Assembly: GCA_002415785.1 (NCBI GenBank)
Contig: DIAJ01000001.1
Span: 1-44,960, forward strand
DNA: 44,960 nt
From: Flavobacteriales bacterium UBA5081
GTDB lineage: Bacteria; Bacteroidota; Bacteroidia; Flavobacteriales_E; Vicingaceae
Direction of reading: 5' to 3'
A program made the translations under genes and the position numbers. The notes below the pieces were generated by a model that worked only from the letters and a program-made list of their open reading frames with translations, did not search any database and was not told the origin of the DNA. How positions within the stretch are numbered: the stretch's first letter is position 1; every line of letters begins with the position of its first letter. Shown here one piece after another: positions 36,861 to 42,676 of this stretch.

Positions 36861-37947
36861 ACTTGCGTTTTTATTATTTTCATTACCAATCTTTACTATT
36901 GGGCAAGAAGAGAGTAAAATTCAAAAAGATTATAAGACCAATTACATGGCTTTTGCAGATATTTACTATTTCTATGATTTTCATAAGCCAAATGGAGGTA
37001 ATCGACAGGACTTTTTTTACAATCACAACCGGCAAAATGAGTTTAACCTAAACTTAGCGCTTTTTAAATTGAACCTTGAAGCTGAGAAGTATCGAGCAAA
37101 CATTTCTGTTCAAGGAGGTACATATGTAGAGGATAACTATGCCGCTGAGAATGAGGCTTTACAATATATTCACGAGGCGAATGTTGGACTTTCTTTAGAT
37201 AAATCTGACAGATTGTGGATAGATGCAGGTATTTTTTCATCACACATGGGCTTTGAAAGTGCAGTTTCTACAGAAAACTATACTTTAAGTCGTTCCTTGG
37301 CAGCTGAAAATTCACCTTACTATTCTGCCGGAGCCATCTTGTCATATCAGCTTAACCAGAAGCTTATGTTAAAAGCATTGGCACTTAATGGTTGGCAAAG
37401 AATTAAGAGAGTAAGGAATAATTCATTAATGTCTTTTGGGTCTCAACTAATTTATCAAGCAAATGAAAAAACATTGATTAATTGGAGCACTTTTATAGGA
37501 ACCGATGACCCCGACAATAATAGAAGAATGAGGTACTTTAGTAACCTTTTTGTAGATTTTAAATTGGGAGAAAGTTGGAAAGTATTAGCTGGCTTTGATT
37601 ATGGACTACAAGATGCATACAAAAACTCAAACTCTTTTGAAGAGTGGTATTGTATTACAGTAATTACTCAGTATACTTTTAATGAATACTGGAAGTCTTC
37701 TCTTAGAGTTGAGTACTTTGAGGATAATGATGAAGTAATTGTTTCAACAGTAGGCAACTTTGGATTTAAAACAAGTGGAGCTTCGCTTAACCTCGACTAC
37801 ATGCCAAATGAATTAGTTCAATGTAGACTAGAAGGTAGGTTTTTGAATAGTCCTAATCCGGTTTTTAATGCAGATAGAGGTTATGATTATGAAAGTTTTT
37901 TTATTGGTGCCTCAATTGCATTGAAACTAAATGGGCAAGTTCAATAG
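36847..37947 (+). CDS. outer membrane beta-barrel porin (BBP2/OmpL-like)
   Basis: A 366-residue secreted protein with a signal peptide (MMKYKLAFLLFSLPIFTIG, then Q). It has a porin-like alternating-strand pattern: MAFADIYYFYDFHKP, FNLNLALFKLNLEAEKYRANISVQGG, DAGIFSSHMGFESAVSTENYTLSRS and SLNLDYMPNELVQCRLEGRF, ending FFIGASIALKLNGQ. These match the putative porin-2 (BBP2) type common in Bacteroidota. Start may be either of two adjacent ATGs (36847 or 36850). It is the last gene of the SPFH operon; a terminator follows. Confidence 0.85.
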   Translation: MMKYKLAFLLFSLPIFTIGQEESKIQKDYKTNYMAFADIYYFYDFHKPNGGNRQDFFYNHNRQNEFNLNLALFKLNLEAEKYRANISVQGGTYVEDNYAAENEALQYIHEANVGLSLDKSDRLWIDAGIFSSHMGFESAVSTENYTLSRSLAAENSPYYSAGAILSYQLNQKLMLKALALNGWQRIKRVRNNSLMSFGSQLIYQANEKTLINWSTFIGTDDPDNNRRMRYFSNLFVDFKLGESWKVLAGFDYGLQDAYKNSNSFEEWYCITVITQYTFNEYWKSSLRVEYFEDNDEVIVSTVGNFGFKTSGASLNLDYMPNELVQCRLEGRFLNSPNPVFNADRGYDYESFFIGASIALKLNGQVQ

Positions 37948-37962
37948 AATTGTGACATAAAA

Positions 37963-37983
37963 AAAGCCGCAAACTGCGGCTTT
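37963..37983. terminator. strong bidirectional terminator hairpin
   Basis: AAAGCCGC, loop AAACT, GCGGCTTT: an 8-bp stem. The A-run before it (37959-37965) becomes a U-run on the minus strand, so it serves the convergent FKBP gene best and the porin gene in part. Confidence 0.85.
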
Positions 37984-38004
37984 AACTAGATATATAATGA
38001 GTTT

Positions 38005-38439
38005 TTATTTTACTTCTACTAACTCAATATCAAATACTAAGTCTTTTCCTGCTAAAGGATGATTTGCATCTAGAACAACATCTTCCTCTTTAACATCAGC
38101 AACAACTAAAAGTTGTTTTCTTCCGTCTTCTTGCGTAGCCTCTAATTGCATTCCAACTTGTGGTTCCATACCTTGAGGAAGTTGAGTTTTACTAACAGTC
38201 AACATTGCTTCATCTCTTCTTGGTCCGTAAGCCTCATCCATCGGAATTGTTACTTTCTTTGAATCACCAACAGCCATTCCTTCAACTGCATTGTCAAAAC
38301 CTTGAATCATTTGACCGGCACCAACTGTAAACTCAAGTGGTTCGCGCTCTCTAGAGCTGTCAAACATAGTATTATTTTCATCGGTTAATGTTCCTGTGTA
38401 ATGTACTTTTACAGTACTTCCTTTTTCTGCTTTAGACAT
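38005..38439 (-). CDS. FKBP-type peptidyl-prolyl isomerase (SlyD-like)
   Basis: A 144-residue cytoplasmic prolyl isomerase and chaperone. The FKBP core reads GSTVKVHYTGTL, FDSSREREPLEFTVGAGQMIQGFDNAV, EGMAVGDSKKVTIPMDEAYG, and the insert-in-flap region ends in the SlyD-like DANHPLAGKDLVFDIELVEV. It lacks the His-rich nickel-binding tail of E. coli SlyD. It is transcribed alone from a TACCTTTG element. Confidence 0.95.
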   Translation of the reverse strand: MSKAEKGSTVKVHYTGTLTDENNTMFDSSREREPLEFTVGAGQMIQGFDNAVEGMAVGDSKKVTIPMDEAYGPRRDEAMLTVSKTQLPQGMEPQVGMQLEATQEDGRKQLLVVADVKEEDVVLDANHPLAGKDLVFDIELVEVK

Positions 38440-38476
38440 AATTTGTCTTATTTTTTTGATTATAAACTATTTGATG

Positions 38477-38484
38477 CAAAGGTA
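38477..38484 (-). promoter_or_regulatory. Bacteroidota -7 promoter element (TACCTTTG on minus strand)
   Basis: Plus-strand CAAAGGTA; exact TAnnTTTG match, 37 bp before the SlyD-like start codon. Confidence 0.55.
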
Positions 38485-38535
38485 AGCTTTTGAGCCCGCA
38501 ATACCTAAGAAATAGTAGAATAATTACTTAAGAGA

Positions 38536-38641
38536 TTATAAATCTAATATCTCCTCTTTAAGTTCATCAATTTTGAGATGCAAGTCTTACAATTTCATTA
38601 TCAATCTTTTCTTTTAACTCTTTCTTTTCTTCTTTAGTCAT
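38536..38641 (-). pseudogene. remnant of a DksA/TraR-like N-terminus, frameshifted
   Basis: From ATG at 38641 (minus strand) the frame gives MTKEEKKELKEKIDNEIVRL, then stops after 25 codons. With a single 1-nt shift at the Leu-Ala position it continues HLKIDELKEEILDL to a stop at 38536. The joined peptide resembles the coiled-coil start of Bacteroidota DksA/TraR-type proteins (MTxEExxxLKEKI...I..LKE). No zinc-finger part follows. It fills most of the 228-bp gap between two genes. Alternatively a real 25-residue peptide, which I consider less likely. Confidence 0.4.
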
Positions 38642-38667
38642 AACTTAGCAAATAAAAGCAATCTAAT

Positions 38668-39177
38668 ATGCAAATTGAACAAATCATACAGAATGCCGAA
38701 AACTCTTCATTTGGGTTGTGGTGGTTAAATTTTTTACTAGCTAGATTAATACCATTCAATAAGCCACACAGCATTAAAGTCATAAAAATAAGTAAATCGG
38801 AAATTCAAACAAATATCCCGTATAAAAAGAAAAACCTTAATCACATTAAAGGAATACATGCCTGTGGGTTAGCAACTGCGGCAGAGTTTGCTTCAGGCTT
38901 GTTGTTGCTTTACAATTTAGGCTTTAAAGAATACAGATTAATTATGAAATCTCTTCATGTTGATTATCAATATCAAGCTAAATTGGACTCAACAGCTATT
39001 TTTAAGTTATCTCCAAATGAATTCGATGAAAGCATACTTAAGCCGTTATTGAATGATGGAGTAGTGGAAAAAGTATGTGAAATTAAAGTTGTAGATAAAG
39101 ATGGTAATTTACTATGCTTAGCAAAAACTATTTGGCAAATTAAAAGCTGGGAAAAAGTGAAGACAAAACTGAAGTAG
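38668..39177 (+). CDS. DUF4442-type hotdog-fold protein
   Basis: A 169-residue soluble protein. NHIKGIHACGLATAAEFASGLLLLYNLG matches the central helix of the DUF4442/YiiD-C hotdog family, related to acyl-CoA thioesterases. The N-terminal ~35 residues are hydrophobic but not a clear signal peptide (FGLWWLNFLLARLIPF). The substrate is unknown; it may act in acyl-CoA or fatty acid handling. Single gene. Confidence 0.75.
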   Translation: MQIEQIIQNAENSSFGLWWLNFLLARLIPFNKPHSIKVIKISKSEIQTNIPYKKKNLNHIKGIHACGLATAAEFASGLLLLYNLGFKEYRLIMKSLHVDYQYQAKLDSTAIFKLSPNEFDESILKPLLNDGVVEKVCEIKVVDKDGNLLCLAKTIWQIKSWEKVKTKLK

Positions 39178-39331
39178 TCATTTCTTTGTTGAAATTATTC
39201 GTGTATTGTAGATATAATGCTACATTTTCTTATAGATTTTTATTTCTGTTTATTTTTAAGTTGTTGATTAATAGTAGTATAACAAAAGGGTATTATTTTT
39301 CGTTTAATAAAGCCAAACCTTAAAATTAAAA

Positions 39332-39991
39332 ATGATGAAAACAACTAAAAAAGCGGTTGCATTTATGGTATTTACTTCAATATTTACTATAAATTTATTT
39401 GCACAAGATGAAAACAGTGAAGTAGGGCTTAAAGGCGGAATTAATTTTTCAAATTTCTATAGCGACGAAGTGGATGATCAAAATATGAGAACATCTTTTC
39501 AAGCAGGAATGTATTTTAAAGCTGCATTAAATCAATTTTTAGCAATACAGCCCGAAGTTCTTTACAGTAGAAAAGGGAGTACAACTCAGTATGATAATTT
39601 TTTAACCGGAAATGGGGAGTTTTCGAATAATTTGGATTATTTGGAGGTTCCTGTTTTGGGTGTACTTAATCTTACAGAAGAAATAAATGTACATGCCGGC
39701 CCATATTTTGCCTATTTATTAAATGCTGAAATTCAAAATGAATCCGAGAATAGCGATTTCAATTTTGTAGAACAATTAAATGAGGAAGACTTCGAGCGAA
39801 TTGATTATGGAGTCGCAGTTGGATTGGCTTTTGAGTTTGAGACAATTCGTTTAGGGGCGCGTTACAACTATGGATTAGCTGAAATAGGTAAGTCTCATGG
39901 TTTTACTTTAAATGGAAGTGAACAGCAATCAGACCAATTTAAAAATTTAAGAAACTCAACATTTTCATTATACTTAGGTTTAGGGTTTTAA
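39332..39991 (+). CDS. small outer-membrane beta-barrel protein (PorT-like family)
   Basis: A 219-residue secreted protein with a signal peptide (AVAFMVFTSIFTINLFAQ). It has the Bacteroidota OMP_b-brl_2 pattern: VGLKGGINFSNFYSDE, FQAGMYFKAALNQFLAIQPEVLYSRKGS, LDYLEVPVLGVLNL, VHAGPYFAYLL, YGVAVGLAFEF, IRLGARYNYGL, ending STFSLYLGLGF with a terminal Phe. Probably an eight-stranded barrel. Function unknown; a terminator follows. Confidence 0.85.
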   Translation: MMKTTKKAVAFMVFTSIFTINLFAQDENSEVGLKGGINFSNFYSDEVDDQNMRTSFQAGMYFKAALNQFLAIQPEVLYSRKGSTTQYDNFLTGNGEFSNNLDYLEVPVLGVLNLTEEINVHAGPYFAYLLNAEIQNESENSDFNFVEQLNEEDFERIDYGVAVGLAFEFETIRLGARYNYGLAEIGKSHGFTLNGSEQQSDQFKNLRNSTFSLYLGLGF

Positions 39992-40014
39992 GATAAACCA
40001 TAGGAGATAAACTG

Positions 40015-40048
40015 AAGGTGCTTACATAATGGTAAGTGCCTTTTTTTT
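40015..40048 (+). terminator. rho-independent terminator after the small barrel gene
   Basis: AAGGTGCTTAC, loop ATAATG, GTAAGTGCCTT followed by a T-run to 40048. The stem has two G-U pairs and is otherwise complete. Confidence 0.85.
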
Positions 40049-40128
40049 GCATTAGTTTGATTAGTAATTGAAAGAAAAAATAATCTATAAAAATCTTGTA
40101 TTTTATTTTTCAAATGAAATATCATTAT

Positions 40129-40136
40129 TACTTTTG
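40129..40136 (+). promoter_or_regulatory. Bacteroidota -7 promoter element (TACTTTTG) for tRNA-Ser
   Basis: Exact TAnnTTTG match, 11 bp upstream of the mature 5' end of tRNA-Ser. Confidence 0.65.
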
Positions 40137-40147
40137 TGCTCCGCAAA

Positions 40148-40236
40148 GGAGAGGTGGGTGAGTGGCTGAAACCACATGTTTGCTAAACATGCATACCTGG
40201 AAACGGGTATCGGGGGTTCGAATCCCCCTCTCTCCG
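40148..40236 (+). tRNA. tRNA-Ser (anticodon GCT)
   Basis: Acceptor GGAGAGG pairs with TCTCTCC (one G-U). The anticodon stem CATGT/ACATG encloses loop TTGCTAA. A long variable arm (ATACCTGGAAACGGGTAT) identifies a class II tRNA, and the T arm is GGGGG-TTCGAAT-CCCCC. Discriminator G at 40236; CCA is not encoded. It reads AGC/AGT codons. Confidence 0.95.
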
Positions 40237-40282
40237 CAAAAAAAGAGTTCTTAAAATGTATTGCTAGTTTAAATATGTTTAA

Positions 40283-40290
40283 TACTTTTG
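40283..40290 (+). promoter_or_regulatory. Bacteroidota -7 promoter element (TACTTTTG) for tRNA-Pro
   Basis: Exact TAnnTTTG match, 11 bp upstream of tRNA-Pro, the same spacing as for tRNA-Ser, so the two tRNAs have separate promoters. Confidence 0.65.
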
Positions 40291-40301
40291 CAAACCATTT
40301 T

Positions 40302-40376
40302 CGGGGTGTAGCGTAGCCCGGTTATCGCGCCTGCTTTGGGAGCAGGAGGTCGCAAGTTCGAATCTTGCCACCCCGA
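40302..40376 (+). tRNA. tRNA-Pro (anticodon TGG)
   Basis: Acceptor CGGGGTG pairs perfectly with CACCCCG. The anticodon stem CCTGC/GCAGG encloses loop TTTGGGA, and the T arm is GCAAG-TTCGAAT-CTTGC. Discriminator A at 40376; CCA is not encoded. Its 3' two-thirds and terminator are the source of the tandem array that follows. Confidence 0.96.
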
Positions 40377-40377
40377 C

Positions 40378-40416
40378 AAAAAGCCTTCAATCAACAAGAT
40401 TGGGGGCTTTTTTTTT
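40378..40416 (+). terminator. tRNA-Pro terminator, array copy 1
   Basis: AAAAGCC...GGCTTTT outer stem with inner stem CAATC-AACAA-GATTG, followed by a T-run. It starts two bases after the tRNA discriminator. Confidence 0.85.
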
Positions 40417-40435
40417 GCAGTCATTATAGAGATCA

Positions 40436-40487
40436 ATCGCGTCCCGAATGGTTCGGGAAGGTCGCATTTCGAATCTTGCCACCCCGA
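40436..40487 (+). pseudogene. tRNA-Pro-like fragment, array copy 1
   Basis: Aligns with tRNA-Pro 40324-40376 (53 nt) with one deletion. The ATCGCG and GGTCGC blocks are 18 nt apart in both; TGG is at the anticodon position within a 5-bp stem, 7-nt loop whose stem sequence differs completely. The 5' acceptor strand and D arm are missing and the T stem is broken, so no functional tRNA is possible. Confidence 0.8.
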
Positions 40488-40488
40488 C

Positions 40489-40525
40489 AAAAAGCCTTCA
40501 ATCAACAAGATTGGTTTTTTTTTTT
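40489..40525 (+). terminator. array terminator, copy 2 (weakened)
   Basis: Keeps the inner stem CAATC-AACAA-GATTG and a long T-run but has lost the GGGC needed to pair with GCC, so the outer stem is shortened. Confidence 0.6.
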
Positions 40526-40544
40526 GTAGTCATTATAGAGATCA

Positions 40545-40596
40545 ATCGTGTCCCGAATGGTTCGGGAAGGTCGCATTTCGAATCTTGCCACCCCGA
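40545..40596 (+). pseudogene. tRNA-Pro-like fragment, array copy 2
   Basis: Same structure as copy 1, with ATCGTG in place of ATCGCG at its start; hairpin at 40551-40567. Confidence 0.8.
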
Positions 40597-40598
40597 CA

Positions 40599-40636
40599 GA
40601 AAGCCTTCAATCAACAAGATTGGGGGCTTTTTTTTT
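40599..40636 (+). terminator. array terminator, copy 3
   Basis: GAAAGCC...GGGGGCTTTT with the same inner stem and T-run. Confidence 0.8.
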
Positions 40637-40655
40637 GCAGTCATTATAGAGATCA

Positions 40656-40707
40656 ATCGCGTCCCGAATGGTTCGGGAAAGTCGCATTTCGAATCTTGCC
40701 ACCCCGA
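40656..40707 (+). pseudogene. tRNA-Pro-like fragment, array copy 3
   Basis: Same structure; hairpin at 40662-40678; AAAGTCGC replaces AAGGTCGC. Confidence 0.8.
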
Positions 40708-40708
40708 C

Positions 40709-40747
40709 AAAAAGCCTTCAATCAACAAGATTGGGAGCTTTTTTTTT
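40709..40747 (+). terminator. array terminator, copy 4
   Basis: AAAAGCC with GGGAGCTTTT (one stem change) and a T-run. Confidence 0.75.
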
Positions 40748-40766
40748 GCAGTCATTATAGAGATCA

Positions 40767-40818
40767 ATCGCGTCCCGAATGGTTCGGGAAGGTCGCATTT
40801 CGAATCTTGCCACCCCGA
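40767..40818 (+). pseudogene. tRNA-Pro-like fragment, array copy 4
   Basis: Same structure as copy 1; hairpin at 40773-40789. Confidence 0.8.
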
Positions 40819-40819
40819 C

Positions 40820-40855
40820 AGAAAGCCTTCAATCAACAAGATTGGGGGCTTTTTA
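40820..40855 (+). terminator. array terminator, copy 5
   Basis: GAAAGCC...GGGGGCTTTTTA; the last well-conserved copy, after which the sequence diverges. Confidence 0.75.
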
Positions 40856-40888
40856 TTATCATTAATTTGCTGATTAATCTTGTTTCTA

Positions 40889-40945
40889 AGTGTTCGGGGT
40901 CATATTTTGAATCTTACAACAACGATTCAATACCTTCAATAAAAA
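40889..40945 (+). repeat. decayed sixth copy of the tRNA-Pro-derived unit
   Basis: GTTCGGGG, then TTTTGAATCTTACAACAACGA and CCTTCAAT follow in the same order as GTTCGGGA, TTTCGAATCTTGCCACCCCGA and CCTTCAAT of the array. Many substitutions suggest this is an older copy. Confidence 0.6.
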
Positions 40946-40953
40946 AAAAATTT

Positions 40954-40987
40954 TTGTAACCGGTCAACTTAAAAAACAATACTTTTA
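40954..40987 (+). promoter_or_regulatory. candidate promoter for the 541-residue membrane protein
   Basis: TTG at 40954-40956 and TACTTTTA at 40980-40987 (one mismatch to TAnnTTTG), only 8 bp before the ATG. Confidence 0.35.
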
Positions 40988-40995
40988 TTGGATAT

Positions 40996-42621
40996 ATGTT
41001 TCAAAAAAGCAACACTTATAAATCAATTGATAAATTAATAATACTGGTCTTGCTATTTGTGCATTTGACTCCACTTTATACAAATGATTACTTCTTAACT
41101 CAAGATAGTCCATCTCATTTGTATAATGGCTATGTTTTGAAAAGTATCTTATCTTCAGACAATTATCTTCTCTCTGAGTATTTTACTTTTCAATTTAGTT
41201 TTTCACCTAATTTAGTTTCAACACTTTTATATACTGTCTTCTCATTCATTTTTTCTCAACAAATCACTTATGTACTAATTCATATTATTATTTGGGTATT
41301 GTTACCATTTTCAGTTTACTATCTACTGATTTTTAATCGAAAAGAGAATGGGTTTTTGACTGTTTTTGTTTTTCCGTTTTTATATTCATTCCCTTTTATA
41401 CTGGGCTTTGATAGTTTCTGTTTAGGATTGTCTTTAGCACTATTACTTTATGGATTTTGGTTGAGAAATAGAGCGCTAACTCAAACTAAAGTAGCCTTGC
41501 TTATTAGCTTTTTAGCAATGCTTTTATTTTTTACTCATCTAGTAGCAGCCTGTTTTTTCTTAATAATTGTAGGTGTAAATATTTTTATTTCTGTAGCTAA
41601 GTCAATTTATTATAAAGAGAAAAAGTTAAATCAAGCTATCAAGCAGTTTTTAATTGAGTGGGTAGTATTCTTACCATTAATTAGTTTCCTTTTAATTTAT
41701 ATGCTTGGACTTGATTCTGCTAGCTATGAAATATCGGTTTTGACCTCAGACTTCAATTTTGAGAAATTGATAAAAATGGATGACCTTATTCTTTTTTGGT
41801 CCGCAGAAGAAGGAAAATTTTTAAAGTATTTAGCCATAACTCTACTTTTAGTTTGTGGTTTTAGTATTCTTTTAAGTTTTGCTCAACACACTAATAAACA
41901 AATTAATAGAGCTACAATTAATTGGTTCACTGTGATTTTATTTTTATTCTTGTATTTTGTTGTTCCTGATGCCATGGCTGGAGGTTCCTTCATTTCAAAC
42001 AGATTGATATTAATTTTCTTTATCACTTTAATTATAGCTTCCGGAAATGTTCAGTTTCCAAAAGTTTTAAAATATTCAATATTTACTGTTGGAGTTTATT
42101 TAAGTCTTGAATTGTATCAACATAAATCACCCTATTTTGAGCGATTTGATAGTGAGATAGGAAAGTTTATGACAGTTTTAGACCATGTGGAAGAGAGCTC
42201 TACTTTATTGTATTTAAATTATCATCCTTCAGGAGTTGACGAATCAGGGCAAGCAATATCTTATGGAAAGGGGTTATTTCATCATGCACTTGGCTTTATT
42301 AGTTATCATAAAAAGGATATTGTTTTGCTAAAAAATTACGAAACTTATCATTCTTACTTTCCGGTAAAATGGAAGGAAGCTATGTCGCCCAATCAATTTT
42401 TAAGTTGTGTTCCATTTGCAATGAGTAATAATCCTCCTTGTGTTGATTTTAATAAGTTCAATAAAAAGGATAGAGGTGTTGATTATGTGTTTGTATATAA
42501 ACATCCTGATAAAGAGTTAAATGATGAAAATAGTAAGAAAATATGGGAGTATATTTATTTAGAATATAAACTTATAGCCCAAGAAAAAAGTGGAATAATA
42601 AAGCTATACAAGAAGATATAA
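40996..42621 (+). CDS. polytopic membrane protein, possible GT-C glycosyltransferase
   Basis: A 541-residue protein with about ten to twelve hydrophobic segments. The first loop has YFLTQDSPSHLYNGYVLKSIL, reminiscent of the acidic first-loop motif of GT-C glycosyltransferases. Residues ~390-541 form a soluble domain with two cysteines (FLSCVPF and NPPCVDF). I do not recognise a named family. It stands alone between the tRNA-derived array and acs, is AT-rich and has many Leu/Ile/Phe codons. It could be accessory DNA acquired next to a tRNA, but no integrase is present. Confidence 0.7.
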   Translation: MFQKSNTYKSIDKLIILVLLFVHLTPLYTNDYFLTQDSPSHLYNGYVLKSILSSDNYLLSEYFTFQFSFSPNLVSTLLYTVFSFIFSQQITYVLIHIIIWVLLPFSVYYLLIFNRKENGFLTVFVFPFLYSFPFILGFDSFCLGLSLALLLYGFWLRNRALTQTKVALLISFLAMLLFFTHLVAACFFLIIVGVNIFISVAKSIYYKEKKLNQAIKQFLIEWVVFLPLISFLLIYMLGLDSASYEISVLTSDFNFEKLIKMDDLILFWSAEEGKFLKYLAITLLLVCGFSILLSFAQHTNKQINRATINWFTVILFLFLYFVVPDAMAGGSFISNRLILIFFITLIIASGNVQFPKVLKYSIFTVGVYLSLELYQHKSPYFERFDSEIGKFMTVLDHVEESSTLLYLNYHPSGVDESGQAISYGKGLFHHALGFISYHKKDIVLLKNYETYHSYFPVKWKEAMSPNQFLSCVPFAMSNNPPCVDFNKFNKKDRGVDYVFVYKHPDKELNDENSKKIWEYIYLEYKLIAQEKSGIIKLYKKI

Positions 42622-42623
42622 AG

Positions 42624-42652
42624 TAAGGCAAGCTATAATTTAGCTTGCCTTA
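42624..42652. terminator. 12-bp perfect hairpin between convergent genes
   Basis: TAAGGCAAGCTA, loop TAATT, TAGCTTGCCTTA. It sits 2 bp after the membrane-protein stop and 24 bp before the acs stop, so it probably terminates both transcripts, although T-runs are short. Confidence 0.7.
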
Positions 42653-42676
42653 TATAATTAACCAAAATGGGTTTAA

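Larger units (their letters stand above)
40378..40860 (+). repeat. tandem array of tRNA-Pro 3' fragments and terminators (~111-bp unit)
   Basis: Five terminator copies (40378, 40489, 40599, 40709, 40820) alternate with four pseudo-tRNA segments of exactly 52 nt (40436-40487, 40545-40596, 40656-40707, 40767-40818). Starts are spaced 109, 111 and 111 bp. Each unit has: terminator, a spacer with CATTATAGAGATCA, the hairpin TCCCGAA-TGG-TTCGGGA, and the T-arm plus acceptor 3' strand of tRNA-Pro. All four share the same T-stem lesion (GCAAG reduced to GCAT). They therefore derive from one damaged copy that was later amplified. Copy 2 has lost the GGGC of the terminator stem. The long open frames here are a consequence of the 111-bp (37-codon) period. 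Confidence 0.9.

Noticed and set aside
36863..37051. 62-codon frame inside the porin gene start
   Set aside because: It is a shifted-frame shadow of the porin signal peptide and first strands.
40370..40860. CRISPR array
   Set aside because: The unit is about 111 bp and the whole unit is conserved; there are no variable spacers and no cas genes. The repeats derive from tRNA-Pro and its terminator.
40269..40959. Several long overlapping open frames on both strands (40269-40508, 40336-40959, 40448-40873, 40498-40839) encoding a repeating peptide.
   Set aside because: They run through tRNA-Pro and its tandem relics. The 111-bp unit is 37 codons, so any open frame in one unit stays open in the next. 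They occur on both strands and shift frame at the 109-bp unit.
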